Source: Lentzea jiangxiensis (GTDB lineage Bacteria; Actinomycetota; Actinomycetes; Mycobacteriales; Pseudonocardiaceae). From it: DNA of 64,000 nucleotides. Under the pieces are notes generated by a model. It was not told where the DNA came from. It saw only the letters and a program-made list of their open reading frames with translations, and searched no databases. The stretch is taken from positions 1-64,000 of the forward strand of contig NZ_FNIX01000001.1 of the NCBI RefSeq assembly GCF_900104175.1, read 5' to 3'. Position 1 is the first letter of the stretch, and the number at the start of each line of letters is the position of its first letter. Positions 16,029-25,140 of this stretch are shown here, piece after piece. The translations under genes were made by a program, and so were the position numbers.

Positions 16029-17954
16029 ATGGGTGCGATCTCGACGGGGTTGGTCGTGCTGATCGCCGTGATCGTCGTAGTAGTGGTCCTGGCGCTGATC
16101 ACGCTGAGCAGGCTTTTCAAGAAGTGCGAGCAGGGCAAGGCGCTCATCGTCTCCAAGATGCGCAAGGTCGACGTGACCTTCACGGGCACGGTCGTCCTCC
16201 CGGTGCTGCACCGGTGCGAGACGATGGACATCTCGGTGAAGACCATCGAGATCCGCAGGGCCGGCAACGAGGGCCTGATCTGCAAGGACAACATCCGGGC
16301 GGACATCCGCATCACGTTCTTCGTGCGGGTCAACAAGACCGTCGAGGACGTCATCAAGGTCGCGCAGGCGATCGGCACCGAGCGCGCGAGCCACGAGCAG
16401 ACGCTGCAGGAGCTGTTCAACGCCAAGTTCTCCGAGGCGCTCAAGACCGTCGGCAAGCAGCTCGACTTCGTCGACCTCTACACCCACCGCGACGAGTTCC
16501 GCGACCGGATCGTGCAGGTCATCGGCACCGACCTCAACGGCTACAGCCTCGAGGACGCGGCCATCGACTACCTGGAGCAGACGCCGCTCAAGCAGCTCGA
16601 CCCGGCGAACATCCTGGACGCGCAGGGCATCCGCAAGATCACCGAGCTGACCGCGATCGAGCACGTCAAGACCAACGAGTTCACCCGCAACGAGGAGAAG
16701 GAGATCACGCGCCAGAACGTCAGCGCGCGTGAGGCGATCCTGGAACTCGAACGGCGCCAGGCCGACGCGGAGATCAAACAGCGCCGCGAGATCGAGACCG
16801 CCCGCGCCCAGCAGGAGGCCGAGACCCAGAAGGTGCAGGCCGAGGAACGCCTCAAGGCCAGCACCGCGTTCATCCGCACGGAGGAGCAGCTCGGCATCCA
16901 GGCCGAGAACAAGGCCCGTGAGATCGCCGTCGCCGAGAAGAACCGCGAGCGCGTGATCGCCGTCGAGACCGAGCGCATCGAGAAGGACCGCATGCTCGAG
17001 GTCATCGCCCGCGAACGCGAGACCGCGCTGCGCATGATCGAGAAGGACAAGGAGCTCGAGCACGAGCGCCGCGCGATCGCCGACCTGGTGCGCGAGCGGG
17101 TCGCCGTCGAGAAGACCGTGGCCGAGCAGGAGGAGAACATCAAGCGGCTGCGCGCGGTCGAGGAGGCCGAGCGCGAGCGCCAGCAGATCGTGATCCGCGC
17201 CGAGGCCGAGGCCCAGGAGTCGCTGGTCAAGGACATCAAGGCCGCCGAGGCCGCGGAACAGGCCGCGCAGCACAAGGCCCGCGAGGCCGTCGTGCTCGCC
17301 GAGTCGCGCCAGCAGGCCGCCGACCTCGACGCCCGGGCCAAGATCCGCCTCGCCGAGGGCACGCAGGCCGAGGCCGCCGCGAAGGGCCTCGCGGAGGCGC
17401 TGGTCAAGGAACGGGACGCCGTCGCGTCCGAGGCTTTCGGCCGTGCCGAGGCCGTGGTCGACCGCGAGAAGGCGCTCGCCGACGCCGAAGGCATCAAGGA
17501 ACGCCTCAAGGGCGAGGCGGAAGGCCTGTCGCACAAGGCCGAGGCGATGGCCGCGCTCGACACCGCCACCCGCGAGCACGAGGAGTACCGCCTGCGGCTC
17601 GAAGCCGAGAAGGAGATCCGCCTCAAGGGCATCGACGTGCAGCGCCAGGTCGCCGAGGCCCAGGCGATGGTCCTCGCGGCCGGCCTGGAGAAGGCCGACA
17701 TCGACATCGTCGGTGGCGACACGATGTTCTTCGACAAGATCGCCGCTTCCATCACCGCGGGCAAGCAGGTCGACAGCTTCGTCGGCAACTCCGACGTCGT
17801 GCAGGCGCTGGGCTCGAGGTGGATGGACGGGACGTCGAACTTCCCCGAGGACCTGACCAAGATCCTCAGCTCGTTCACCACGGGTGACGCGCAGAACATC
17901 GCCGCGGCGATCGCGCTGACCCAGATGGCCAAGAACAACGGCCAGAACGCATGA
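16029..17954 (+). CDS. Flotillin-like SPFH-domain protein
   Basis: 641 aa. An N-terminal membrane segment (residues ~4-30) precedes an SPFH/band-7 domain (~35-200). A very long Glu/Ala/Arg-rich coiled coil (~215-545) with repeated E-A-E motifs follows, and then a C-terminal flotillin-type domain (GGDTMFFDKIAASITAGKQ). The architecture matches the YqiK/FloT type, which builds large oligomeric rings and organises membrane domains. It overlaps the next gene by 4 nt (ATGA), so stoichiometric co-translation with the giant ATPase is likely. Length is near the usual for the YqiK subgroup. Confidence 0.9.
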   Translation: MGAISTGLVVLIAVIVVVVVLALITLSRLFKKCEQGKALIVSKMRKVDVTFTGTVVLPVLHRCETMDISVKTIEIRRAGNEGLICKDNIRADIRITFFVRVNKTVEDVIKVAQAIGTERASHEQTLQELFNAKFSEALKTVGKQLDFVDLYTHRDEFRDRIVQVIGTDLNGYSLEDAAIDYLEQTPLKQLDPANILDAQGIRKITELTAIEHVKTNEFTRNEEKEITRQNVSAREAILELERRQADAEIKQRREIETARAQQEAETQKVQAEERLKASTAFIRTEEQLGIQAENKAREIAVAEKNRERVIAVETERIEKDRMLEVIARERETALRMIEKDKELEHERRAIADLVRERVAVEKTVAEQEENIKRLRAVEEAERERQQIVIRAEAEAQESLVKDIKAAEAAEQAAQHKAREAVVLAESRQQAADLDARAKIRLAEGTQAEAAAKGLAEALVKERDAVASEAFGRAEAVVDREKALADAEGIKERLKGEAEGLSHKAEAMAALDTATREHEEYRLRLEAEKEIRLKGIDVQRQVAEAQAMVLAAGLEKADIDIVGGDTMFFDKIAASITAGKQVDSFVGNSDVVQALGSRWMDGTSNFPEDLTKILSSFTTGDAQNIAAAIALTQMAKNNGQNA

Positions 17955-20900
17955 CGGCAGCCAACCCTCCTGGGCTGGACGCCGGAACGTACGAGGTGTT
18001 GCGGGCCCGGCTGGCCGAACAGGCCGCCGGGCTCGCCCGCAGCACCGAGGCGCTGAACGACCAGCGCGTCGAGACGTTCGGCAGCACGGCCCTCGAGCTC
18101 GTCGCCACCGAACGCATCCGCACCGAGAACAACTGCGTGCCGCGCGACATCGTGGCGCTCGGCGACGTGATGCTGTTCGGCTACAACGTCTTCATGGGTC
18201 TCAAGCCCGAGACGGCGGTCGACGACGTCTTCGCGGTGCACGGCAGGGACTTCGCCACGGTCGAAGCGCCCTTCCTCCAGGACCCGAGGTTCCGCGACGA
18301 CTTCGCCGAGCTGTACCGGTACTACCGCGAGACGCGGCTGCTCCAGCTGCGAATGGTCGAGTCCCGGTTGCTCGCGGTCTTCCAGACCGGCGCACGGCTC
18401 GAGGACATCCGCGTCCTGCGCTGGGACGTGAAGGTCGACGGCACCGTCACCTACGTCGACAACCGAGGCGACCGCGACCACGTCTTCCCGCCCGCGCACG
18501 ACTTCACGTGGGTCGAGACGACCCGCGAGCAGCACGTGCTGGGCCGGCACCCGCACATCGCGATCGACGGCGAGGTCTTCGTCGAGACGGTCGGCGGCAC
18601 GCTCACCGTCAAGGTGGAGAACAACACCGAGACCGGCGAGGGCGTCTACGAAGAGCCCGTCGACGAACCGCTGCAGAGCCTCGCGGACGCGGAGGTGCAC
18701 TACGCCCGCGTCGGCCCGCTGATCCTGCTCAGGATCCTGCCGTACAAGGAGACCGCGCCCCGGCACCTGGTCTTCAACACCCGCACCAAAATCGTCACCC
18801 GGCTCGACGGCATCGGCCAGGCGTGCCAGCGGCTGCCGGAGGACCAGGGGATCATCTTCCCCGGCGGCTACTACCTCGTCACCGGCGCCGACAAGACGTT
18901 CGACGTCGACACCGACGAGCTGGAGTTCGAGCGGGTCGTCCGGTCCGCGAACGGGGAGGACGTCCTCTACGTCTTCCACGCCCGCCGCGAGGGCCGCAGC
19001 CTCCTGCTGCCCTACAACGTGATCCGCAAGGAAGTCGCGACGCCCATCACCTGCCACGGCTACTCGCTCTTCGCCGACGGCACGCTGGTCGTCTTCCGCG
19101 AGACGAGTTCGGAAGCCGTGCGCGTGCACCCGATGCAGGTGTGGCGCACGCCGTTCACGACCGTCGAGGTGCTGCCGGACCAGGCCGGCCCGCTCGCCCG
19201 CATCGGCAACGCCGAACTCGTCCGCGGCATCTCGGACTGCCTGTCCATCACCCGGATGAGCGCCGAGATGACGCCGAGCGCGGCGGTGTTCGAGGGGCTG
19301 ATCGCCCTGTGCACCAGGGTGGTCGACAACGTCCACTGGCTCGACGAGCTGGGCCTCGAGCAGGGCGTCCTGGCCGTGCGCGCCACGGCCGAGCAGGTGC
19401 TGGACGAGTTCGAGGCCGTCCGCACGCTCACCGAGCACGCGGCCGGCCGGCTGCGCGCGACGTCCGAGGAGCTTGCGAGCCTGATCAGGCTCGCGAGGTC
19501 GGCCGCACCGCGCAGCGCCGACGAATGGGTGCGGCTGCTGGCCGACCTGAGGTCCGCCCAGGGCCGGCTGATCACGCTGAAGGACCTGCGGTACGTCGAC
19601 CTCGGCGAGATCGACCGGCGCGAAGCCGAACTGGTCGAGGAGCTGGGCGCGTCCGCACGCCGAGCCGTCGCGTTCCTCAGCGGCGGGAACGCCTTCGCCC
19701 AGTACCACGAGGAGATCGACCGGATCGCCGCCGCGGAGCTGAAGACCGCCGCCGAGGCGAAGCCGCTGCGCGACCGGCTCGCGCGGCAGCAGGCCGGGCT
19801 GGAGGTGCTGACCGAGGTCGTCAGCACCCTGGACGCCGCCGACACGACGACGCGCACGCGGATCCTGGCGAGCATCGGCGAGGTGCTGGCCGCGGTCAAC
19901 CGCGCACGAGCCACTGTGGACGGCCGGCGCGCGCAGCTCGCGAACGCCGAGGGCCGTGCCGAGTTCGCCGCGGAGTTCGCGCTGCTCGGGCAGGCCGTCA
20001 CGGGGGCGCTCTCGGTCGCGGACACCCCGCAGCGCTGCGACGACCAGCTGGGCCGCCTGCTGCTGCAGCTCGAGAACCTGGAGTCGCGCTTCGGCGAGTT
20101 CGACGACTTCCTGGCCCAGGTCGGCGCCAAGCGCACGGACGTCTACGAGGCGTTCTCCGCCCGCAAGCAGACGTTGCTCGACGAACGGGCGCGGAAGGCC
20201 GACCGGCTCGTCCAGTCCGCGGAACGGGTGCTCGGCACGATCCGCCGCCGCGTCGGCAAGCTCACCTCGGCCGACGAGATCAACACGTACTTCGCGGGCG
20301 ACCCGATGGTCGCCAAGGTCCGTTCGGTCGCCGAACAGCTGCGCGAACTCGGCGACATCCGGGCCGACGAGCTCGACGCGGGTCTGCGCGACGCCCGGCA
20401 AGAGGGAGGCCGGGCACTGCGCGACCGGGCCGATCTGTACGACGGCGCGTCGATCGTGCTCGGTCGTCACCGCTTCCCGGTGACGACCGAGCCGATGAAC
20501 CTCACGCTGGTGCCGCGCGACGGCCGGCTGTTCTACGCGATCACCGGTACCGACTACCGCAGCGAGGTCACCGACCAGGAGTTCGCGAACACCAGGCCGT
20601 TCTGGGACCAGTTGCTGGTGAGCGAGACCCAGGACGTCTACCGCTCCGAACACCTCGCCGGCTGCCTGCTGGCCGAAGGCCGCACCGACGTGGTGAACGC
20701 GGCCGCCGAACGCTACGACGAGGGCTACGAGAAGGGCGTCCACGACCACGACGCCGAGAAGATCCTCGCTGCCCTGCGACGGCTCCACGCCGGCGCCGGT
20801 CTGCTGAGGTACCCGCCGGCCGTCCGTGCGGAAGCTCAGCTCTTCTGGGCGTCGCAACGGGAGGAGCACCGCGCGGTGTGGGCGCGCAAGGCCGAGTCGC

Positions 20901-22387
20901 TGGCCCGCGCCCGCGCGATCTTCGGCGGCACGCACGGCATCCCGGAGCTCTGCGGGCAGTTCGGCCTGCCGGACCTGGCCGCGGAGTACCTGTTCGAGGA
21001 ACTCGCCTGCGAACCCGCCGGGTTCGTCACCAGCAAGGCCGCCAGGACGGTGATCGACAGGTTCCGCGCGGTCGTGACCGAGGAGCTCCACGACCGCGAC
21101 CTGATCGAGGCGTGGCTGAGCGCGTTCCTCGGCGACGAGGACTGCCCCGAGTTCCCCGAGGTCGTCGCCGTCCTGCTCACCGACCTGCCGCGCTACGACT
21201 CCAGCGCGTCGCTCACCGAGACCGTCACCGGCCTGCTCGGCACGCACCCCCGCGTGCACGACCGGACGATGGAGGTCCGCCTGGACGAGGCCCTCACCAG
21301 GCTCAGGGCGTTCGCCACCGAGCAGGTGCCGGCTTTCCGGGCCTACCAGCGCAAGCGCGACGAGCTCCTGGCGGAGGAACGCCGTGTGCTCCGGCTCGAC
21401 GACTACCGCCCGGCGGTGCTGAACACGTTCGTGCGCAACAGGTTGCTCAACGAGGTCTACCTGCCGCTGATCGGCGACAACCTCTCCAAGCAGCTGAACG
21501 ACGGCACCGGCCTGCTCATGCTGATCTCCCCGCCCGGCTACGGCAAGACGACGCTCGTGGAGTACGTCGCGAACCGGCTGGGCATGGTGTTCGTCAAGGT
21601 CAACGGGCCTGCGCTGGGCACCGGCGTCACCTCGCTCGACCCGCGGGAGGCGCCGAATGCCACCGCACGCCAGGAGGTCGAGCGGATCAACTTCGCGCTC
21701 GCCCTCGGCAGCAACGTCCTGCTGCACCTCGACGACGTCCAGCACACCTCACCGGAGCTGCTGCAGAAGTTCATCTCGCTGTGCGACGCCCAGCGACGTG
21801 TGGACGGCGTCTGGGGCGGGGAGGCACGCACGTTCGACCTGCGGGGCAAGCGCTTCGCAGTGTCGATGGCGGGCAACCCGTACACGGAGACCGGTCGCGC
21901 TTTCCGGGTCCCCGACATGCTCGCGAACCGCGCGGACGTGTGGAACCTCGGCGACGTGCTGTCCGGCCGCGAGGCGCTCTTCGCGTTGAGCTACCTGGAG
22001 AACGCGTCCGGGGCGAACCCGACGCTGAACGGCGTCGACGTGGAACCGCTGGTGCGCCTGGTGAACGGCGAGAGCGTCACGCACGAGCACGAGACCGTCG
22101 AGCTGGAGCGGATGCTGTCGGTCGTGCGGAAGCTGCAACGCGTCCAGCAGGTGGTGCTGAAGGTCAACCAGGCGTACATCGCCTCGGCCGCGAACCCGTC
22201 GGAGCAGCCGTTCCTGCTGCAGGGCAGCTACCGCAACATGAACAGGATGGCCGCGCGGATCGTGCCGGCGATGAACGACGACGAGGTCGAGGCGCTGATC
22301 GACGACCACTACCTCGGCGAGGCGCAGCTGCTCGGCGGGCTCGCCGAGGCGAACCTCGCGAGGCTGCGGGAGCTGAAGGGCGCTTAG
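17951..22387 (+). CDS. Giant AAA ATPase of the DUF3686 / DNA-repair-ATPase type
   Basis: 1478 aa. The N-terminal ~450 residues are beta-rich (VETTREQHVLGRHPHI, GGTLTVKVENNTETG), resembling DUF3686. The middle (~460-830) is helical and coiled coil. A C-terminal AAA domain carries Walker A SPPGYGKTT (1193-1201), Walker B LLHLDDV (D1261, D1262), and a GNPYTETGRAFR sensor segment. Proteins of this layout are annotated as DNA-repair ATPases, but I know of no firm biochemical role. The ATGA overlap with flotillin ties it to a membrane scaffold rather than to classical repair genes. The stop overlaps the convergent Pro-rich gene by 4 bp. Confidence 0.8.
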   Translation: MTAANPPGLDAGTYEVLRARLAEQAAGLARSTEALNDQRVETFGSTALELVATERIRTENNCVPRDIVALGDVMLFGYNVFMGLKPETAVDDVFAVHGRDFATVEAPFLQDPRFRDDFAELYRYYRETRLLQLRMVESRLLAVFQTGARLEDIRVLRWDVKVDGTVTYVDNRGDRDHVFPPAHDFTWVETTREQHVLGRHPHIAIDGEVFVETVGGTLTVKVENNTETGEGVYEEPVDEPLQSLADAEVHYARVGPLILLRILPYKETAPRHLVFNTRTKIVTRLDGIGQACQRLPEDQGIIFPGGYYLVTGADKTFDVDTDELEFERVVRSANGEDVLYVFHARREGRSLLLPYNVIRKEVATPITCHGYSLFADGTLVVFRETSSEAVRVHPMQVWRTPFTTVEVLPDQAGPLARIGNAELVRGISDCLSITRMSAEMTPSAAVFEGLIALCTRVVDNVHWLDELGLEQGVLAVRATAEQVLDEFEAVRTLTEHAAGRLRATSEELASLIRLARSAAPRSADEWVRLLADLRSAQGRLITLKDLRYVDLGEIDRREAELVEELGASARRAVAFLSGGNAFAQYHEEIDRIAAAELKTAAEAKPLRDRLARQQAGLEVLTEVVSTLDAADTTTRTRILASIGEVLAAVNRARATVDGRRAQLANAEGRAEFAAEFALLGQAVTGALSVADTPQRCDDQLGRLLLQLENLESRFGEFDDFLAQVGAKRTDVYEAFSARKQTLLDERARKADRLVQSAERVLGTIRRRVGKLTSADEINTYFAGDPMVAKVRSVAEQLRELGDIRADELDAGLRDARQEGGRALRDRADLYDGASIVLGRHRFPVTTEPMNLTLVPRDGRLFYAITGTDYRSEVTDQEFANTRPFWDQLLVSETQDVYRSEHLAGCLLAEGRTDVVNAAAERYDEGYEKGVHDHDAEKILAALRRLHAGAGLLRYPPAVRAEAQLFWASQREEHRAVWARKAESLARARAIFGGTHGIPELCGQFGLPDLAAEYLFEELACEPAGFVTSKAARTVIDRFRAVVTEELHDRDLIEAWLSAFLGDEDCPEFPEVVAVLLTDLPRYDSSASLTETVTGLLGTHPRVHDRTMEVRLDEALTRLRAFATEQVPAFRAYQRKRDELLAEERRVLRLDDYRPAVLNTFVRNRLLNEVYLPLIGDNLSKQLNDGTGLLMLISPPGYGKTTLVEYVANRLGMVFVKVNGPALGTGVTSLDPREAPNATARQEVERINFALALGSNVLLHLDDVQHTSPELLQKFISLCDAQRRVDGVWGGEARTFDLRGKRFAVSMAGNPYTETGRAFRVPDMLANRADVWNLGDVLSGREALFALSYLENASGANPTLNGVDVEPLVRLVNGESVTHEHETVELERMLSVVRKLQRVQQVVLKVNQAYIASAANPSEQPFLLQGSYRNMNRMAARIVPAMNDDEVEALIDDHYLGEAQLLGGLAEANLARLRELKGA

Positions 22388-22899
22388 CGCTCGTCGCACT
22401 TGACGTCGAACCGGTCGAAGCGCCGGCCCCCGGGCCCGCGCACGTCGACCGGTTCGAGGTTGTGCTTCTCCAGCAGTTCGCAGAACTCCGCGGCGTCGAA
22501 CGGCCACTCCAGGCACCGGTTGAAGTCGTCGTCCTCGAAGTACGCCGCGTCGCAGCGCAGCAGGTCGAAGACGTTCGGCGGCTTCGGCTTCGGCTTGCCG
22601 GGCCGTGGCGGAGGGGGAGGCGGAGGCTGACGCGGCTCGTGCCGGGGTGGCGGCGGGCTCGCCTCGCCGCGCGGCGGAGGCGGCGGGGGTGGAGGAGGGG
22701 GTGCGGGCTCGACCGCACCGATCGCGGAGACGGTGGTCGTGGCGGTCGCGGTGACGACCTGGGGCGGCAGCGGTGGCGGGGCGACCAGGCGGATGTCCAC
22801 CGGCTTGTCCGCCGGTGCCGAGAGCACCGCCGCGATCAGGGCAGCGCCCATCACCACCACCGCGGCCGAGAAGCGGCCGCGGCGTCTGACACCAGTCAT
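22384..22899 (-). CDS. Membrane-anchored or secreted proline-rich protein
   Basis: 171 aa. A single N-terminal hydrophobic segment (FSAAVVVMGAALIAAVLSA) is followed by a ~70-residue proline-rich linker with a run of about ten prolines. A ~60-residue C-terminal domain has three cysteines (LLRCDAAYF, FNRCLEWPF, FCELLEKHN). This looks like an exported protein with a small disulfide-bonded domain. No named family. It converges on the ATPase gene with a 4-bp overlap and is not part of that operon. Confidence 0.7.
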   Translation of the reverse strand: MTGVRRRGRFSAAVVVMGAALIAAVLSAPADKPVDIRLVAPPPLPPQVVTATATTTVSAIGAVEPAPPPPPPPPPPRGEASPPPPRHEPRQPPPPPPPRPGKPKPKPPNVFDLLRCDAAYFEDDDFNRCLEWPFDAAEFCELLEKHNLEPVDVRGPGGRRFDRFDVKCDER

Positions 22900-22984
22900 C
22901 GCTTCCGCTCCCCAGGGTTCGCCTGCCGGTCGCCGCCGTCCCCGTGGAATCGTTGCGCCCGCTAACGGTGTTACCGATTCATCG

Positions 22985-23404
22985 TCAACCGGTCTTGTTC
23001 GGGCCCGCGCTGGTCAGCGAGATGCGCAGGACGACCCGCTGCTCGCGCTCCATGGCGGCCCGGTAGCCGTTCCAGTCGGAGTGCTCGCCGGAGATCGTCC
23101 GGTAGTACTCGACCAGCAGGTCCATCGCCTCGGGCAGCTCGACCACGGTCGCGGTGCCGTTGATCTGGATCCAGCGGCCGAAGAAGCTGTCCGGCAGCAC
23201 GCACAGCGACACCTGCGGGTTCTGCTGGACCTGCTTCGTCTTGTACGCCGTGGCTCGCGTGGAGACGAGCGCGTCGCCGTTGTCGTCCAGCGCGACGAGC
23301 ACCGGTGACATCGACGGCGCCCCGTCCGGCTTCAGCGCGCAGAACACCGCTCGGTGCTGGCTGCGGAGCACTTCCCGTGCCTGGTCCAGGTCCATGGTCT
23401 TCAT
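22985..23404 (-). CDS. PPOX-class F420-dependent flavin/deazaflavin oxidoreductase
   Basis: 139 aa if started at ATG 23404; ATG 23395 (MDLDQAREVL) is equally possible and has AGGATGAAG upstream. The split beta-barrel signature is visible: FCALKPDGAPSMSPVLVALDDNGDALV, then KTKQVQQNPQVSLCVLP and FFGRWIQINGTA. Such proteins bind F420 or FMN and reduce quinones or other small molecules. The start lies 25 bp from the divergent MpaB-like gene, so both may share a promoter region. Confidence 0.88.
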   Translation of the reverse strand: MKTMDLDQAREVLRSQHRAVFCALKPDGAPSMSPVLVALDDNGDALVSTRATAYKTKQVQQNPQVSLCVLPDSFFGRWIQINGTATVVELPEAMDLLVEYYRTISGEHSDWNGYRAAMEREQRVVLRISLTSAGPNKTG

Positions 23405-23429
23405 CCTGGCGAGGCGGGACGATGTCCGC

Positions 23430-24242
23430 ATGCCCGATCCCAATTCCGTGAGCTGGCAGATGCACGCCGACCCGACGATGTGGATCGCCGGGATCGCGAG
23501 CCTCTACCTCCAGGCGCTGCACCCCAGGGCGGTCGCCGGTGTCGTGCAGAACTCGAACTTCCAGGCCGACCCGCTCGGCAGGCTCAAGCGCACCGCGGAC
23601 TTCGTCGGACTCGGCGTCTACGGCACCGACGAGGAGATCGCCACCGCCTCGGCACGGGTCCGCGCCACGCACCGCAGCCTCCGCGGCGTCGTCGACGGCA
23701 GGTCGTTCCGCGTCGACGAACCCGAGCTGTTGTTGTGGGTGCATTGCTCGGAGGTTTACTGCTTCGAAACAGTTCTCAACCGGGCGGGGTACGGATTGTC
23801 GGACCGGCAGAAGGACCTTTACTACGCCGAGCAGCGATCCGCCGCGGCTTTGGTCGGATTGCACCCGGATGAAGTACCGGGAACGCGCCGCCAGATGGAC
23901 GCGTACTTCGAGCGGATGCGTCCTGTTTTGGCACGAACGACCGATTCCGATGTGATCTACACCTTCTTGCACGGCCCACCGGTGCGGGGTTTCGTCCGGC
24001 ACGGCCTCCCGCTCTACCGCGCCCTGGTGGGCCACCTGGCCTACTCCGTGCTGCCCGATTGGGCCCTGGAACTGCACGGCCGCAAGCCTTACGCGCATGC
24101 GGACCTGTGGCTCAAGATCATGCGCCGAGCTGCGCTTTTGGTGCCGGGCAGGATCAGGAGGCTCGCTCCTCCCGGTCATCTGAAGCGTGCGATCGAGCGG
24201 CACGGGAAGCATGTGACGCCGAGCAGGTCGAGGCTTCCGTAG
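23430..24242 (+). CDS. Oxygenase MpaB / DUF2236 family protein
   Basis: 270 aa. The family core is visible at the N-terminus (MWIAGIASLYLQALHPRAVAGV) with FQADPLGRLKRTADFV. Central VHCSEVYCFE and YYAEQR segments and a C-terminal RALVGHLAYSVLPDWA helix follow. DUF2236 proteins are all-helical and related to latex-clearing oxygenase and MpaB; some bind heme through a conserved His, for which the LHPRAV His is a candidate. Substrate unknown. Divergent from the F420 oxidoreductase gene. Confidence 0.85.
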   Translation: MPDPNSVSWQMHADPTMWIAGIASLYLQALHPRAVAGVVQNSNFQADPLGRLKRTADFVGLGVYGTDEEIATASARVRATHRSLRGVVDGRSFRVDEPELLLWVHCSEVYCFETVLNRAGYGLSDRQKDLYYAEQRSAAALVGLHPDEVPGTRRQMDAYFERMRPVLARTTDSDVIYTFLHGPPVRGFVRHGLPLYRALVGHLAYSVLPDWALELHGRKPYAHADLWLKIMRRAALLVPGRIRRLAPPGHLKRAIERHGKHVTPSRSRLP

Positions 24243-24321
24243 TTGTCATACGTCACAGTTGATCATCGCCGCAGATCCGTAGCATTGCGCACGAATCCTG
24301 ACCACCCCCGGAAGGCCTGTC

Positions 24322-25140
24322 GTGATCCGTCGTGCCGCGCTCCTGACTGCCGTTGCGGTGTTCGCCTCCGCCTGTGGGAGCGGAGACGCCAGCACAGTCA
24401 TCGGACGTGCTGATTCCGGGAAGCTGACCATCGGCATCCGCTACGACCAGCCGGGCCTGAGCCAGCGGCGGCTCGACGGCCGCTACGTCGGCTTCGACGT
24501 GGACGTCGCCAAGTACGTGGCGAACGAGCTCGGGGTGAAGGACACCGACATCACCTTCAAGGAAGCCCGCGGTGCGGCCCGGGAGGCGATGCTGGAGAGC
24601 GGCGAGGCCGACCTGATCGTCGCCTCGTACTCCATCACCGACGCGCGCAAGGAGAAGGTCGCCTTCGCCGGCCCGTACTTCGAGACGGGCCAGGGCATGC
24701 TGGTGCGCTACACCGAAGCCGCCATCCAGGGGCCGGAGACCATGAACGGCCGCAAGCTGTGCTCGGTCAAGGGCTCCACGTCCGCGCAGAAGGTGAAGAC
24801 GGACTTCGCGCAGAACGTGCAGATCGTCGAGTACGGCCAGTACTCCGACTGCGTGGTCGCGCTGATGGCGGGCAACGTCGACGCCGTCACGACCGACGAG
24901 GTCATCCTCGCCGGGTTCGCCGCGGAGAACCCCGAGCTGCTCAAGCTCGTCGGCGAGACGTTCTCCAAGGAGCGCTACGGCATCGGGGTTCCCAAGGGGG
25001 ACGACGAGTCGCGCGACGCCGTCAACAAGGCCATCGAGAAGATGATTTCGAGCGGTGAGTGGAAGCGGGCCCTCGAACGCAACGTCGGTCCGTCGGGGTA
25101 CGAGATCCCGCAGCCACCCACCATCACCGAGAAGTCCTAG
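24322..25140 (+). CDS. Glutamate/polar amino acid ABC transporter solute-binding lipoprotein
   Basis: 272 aa from GTG 24322. A lipoprotein signal ends ASAC (Cys18). The bacterial family-3 solute-binding fold follows: GKLTIGIRYDQPG, then YVGFDVDVAKYVANELG, GEADLIVASYSITDARKEKV, and YGIGVPKGDDE near the end. Such proteins capture glutamate or related amino acids for an ABC importer. No permease or ATPase gene adjoins it, so it is an orphan binding protein or works with a distant transporter. It converges on the L,D-transpeptidase gene with a 4-bp overlap. Confidence 0.9.
   Translation: MIRRAALLTAVAVFASACGSGDASTVIGRADSGKLTIGIRYDQPGLSQRRLDGRYVGFDVDVAKYVANELGVKDTDITFKEARGAAREAMLESGEADLIVASYSITDARKEKVAFAGPYFETGQGMLVRYTEAAIQGPETMNGRKLCSVKGSTSAQKVKTDFAQNVQIVEYGQYSDCVVALMAGNVDAVTTDEVILAGFAAENPELLKLVGETFSKERYGIGVPKGDDESRDAVNKAIEKMISSGEWKRALERNVGPSGYEIPQPPTITEKS

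Noticed and set aside
16568..21745. 1725-codon open frame opposite flotillin and the AAA ATPase
   Set aside because: It is the antisense of well-supported coding DNA; high GC keeps the complementary frame open. Its Val/Leu/Arg/Gln composition has no domain.
18508..22965. 1485-codon frame within the ATPase gene on the same strand
   Set aside because: Arg/Pro/Ala-rich translation, a frame shift of the real ATPase, which has Walker motifs in its own frame.
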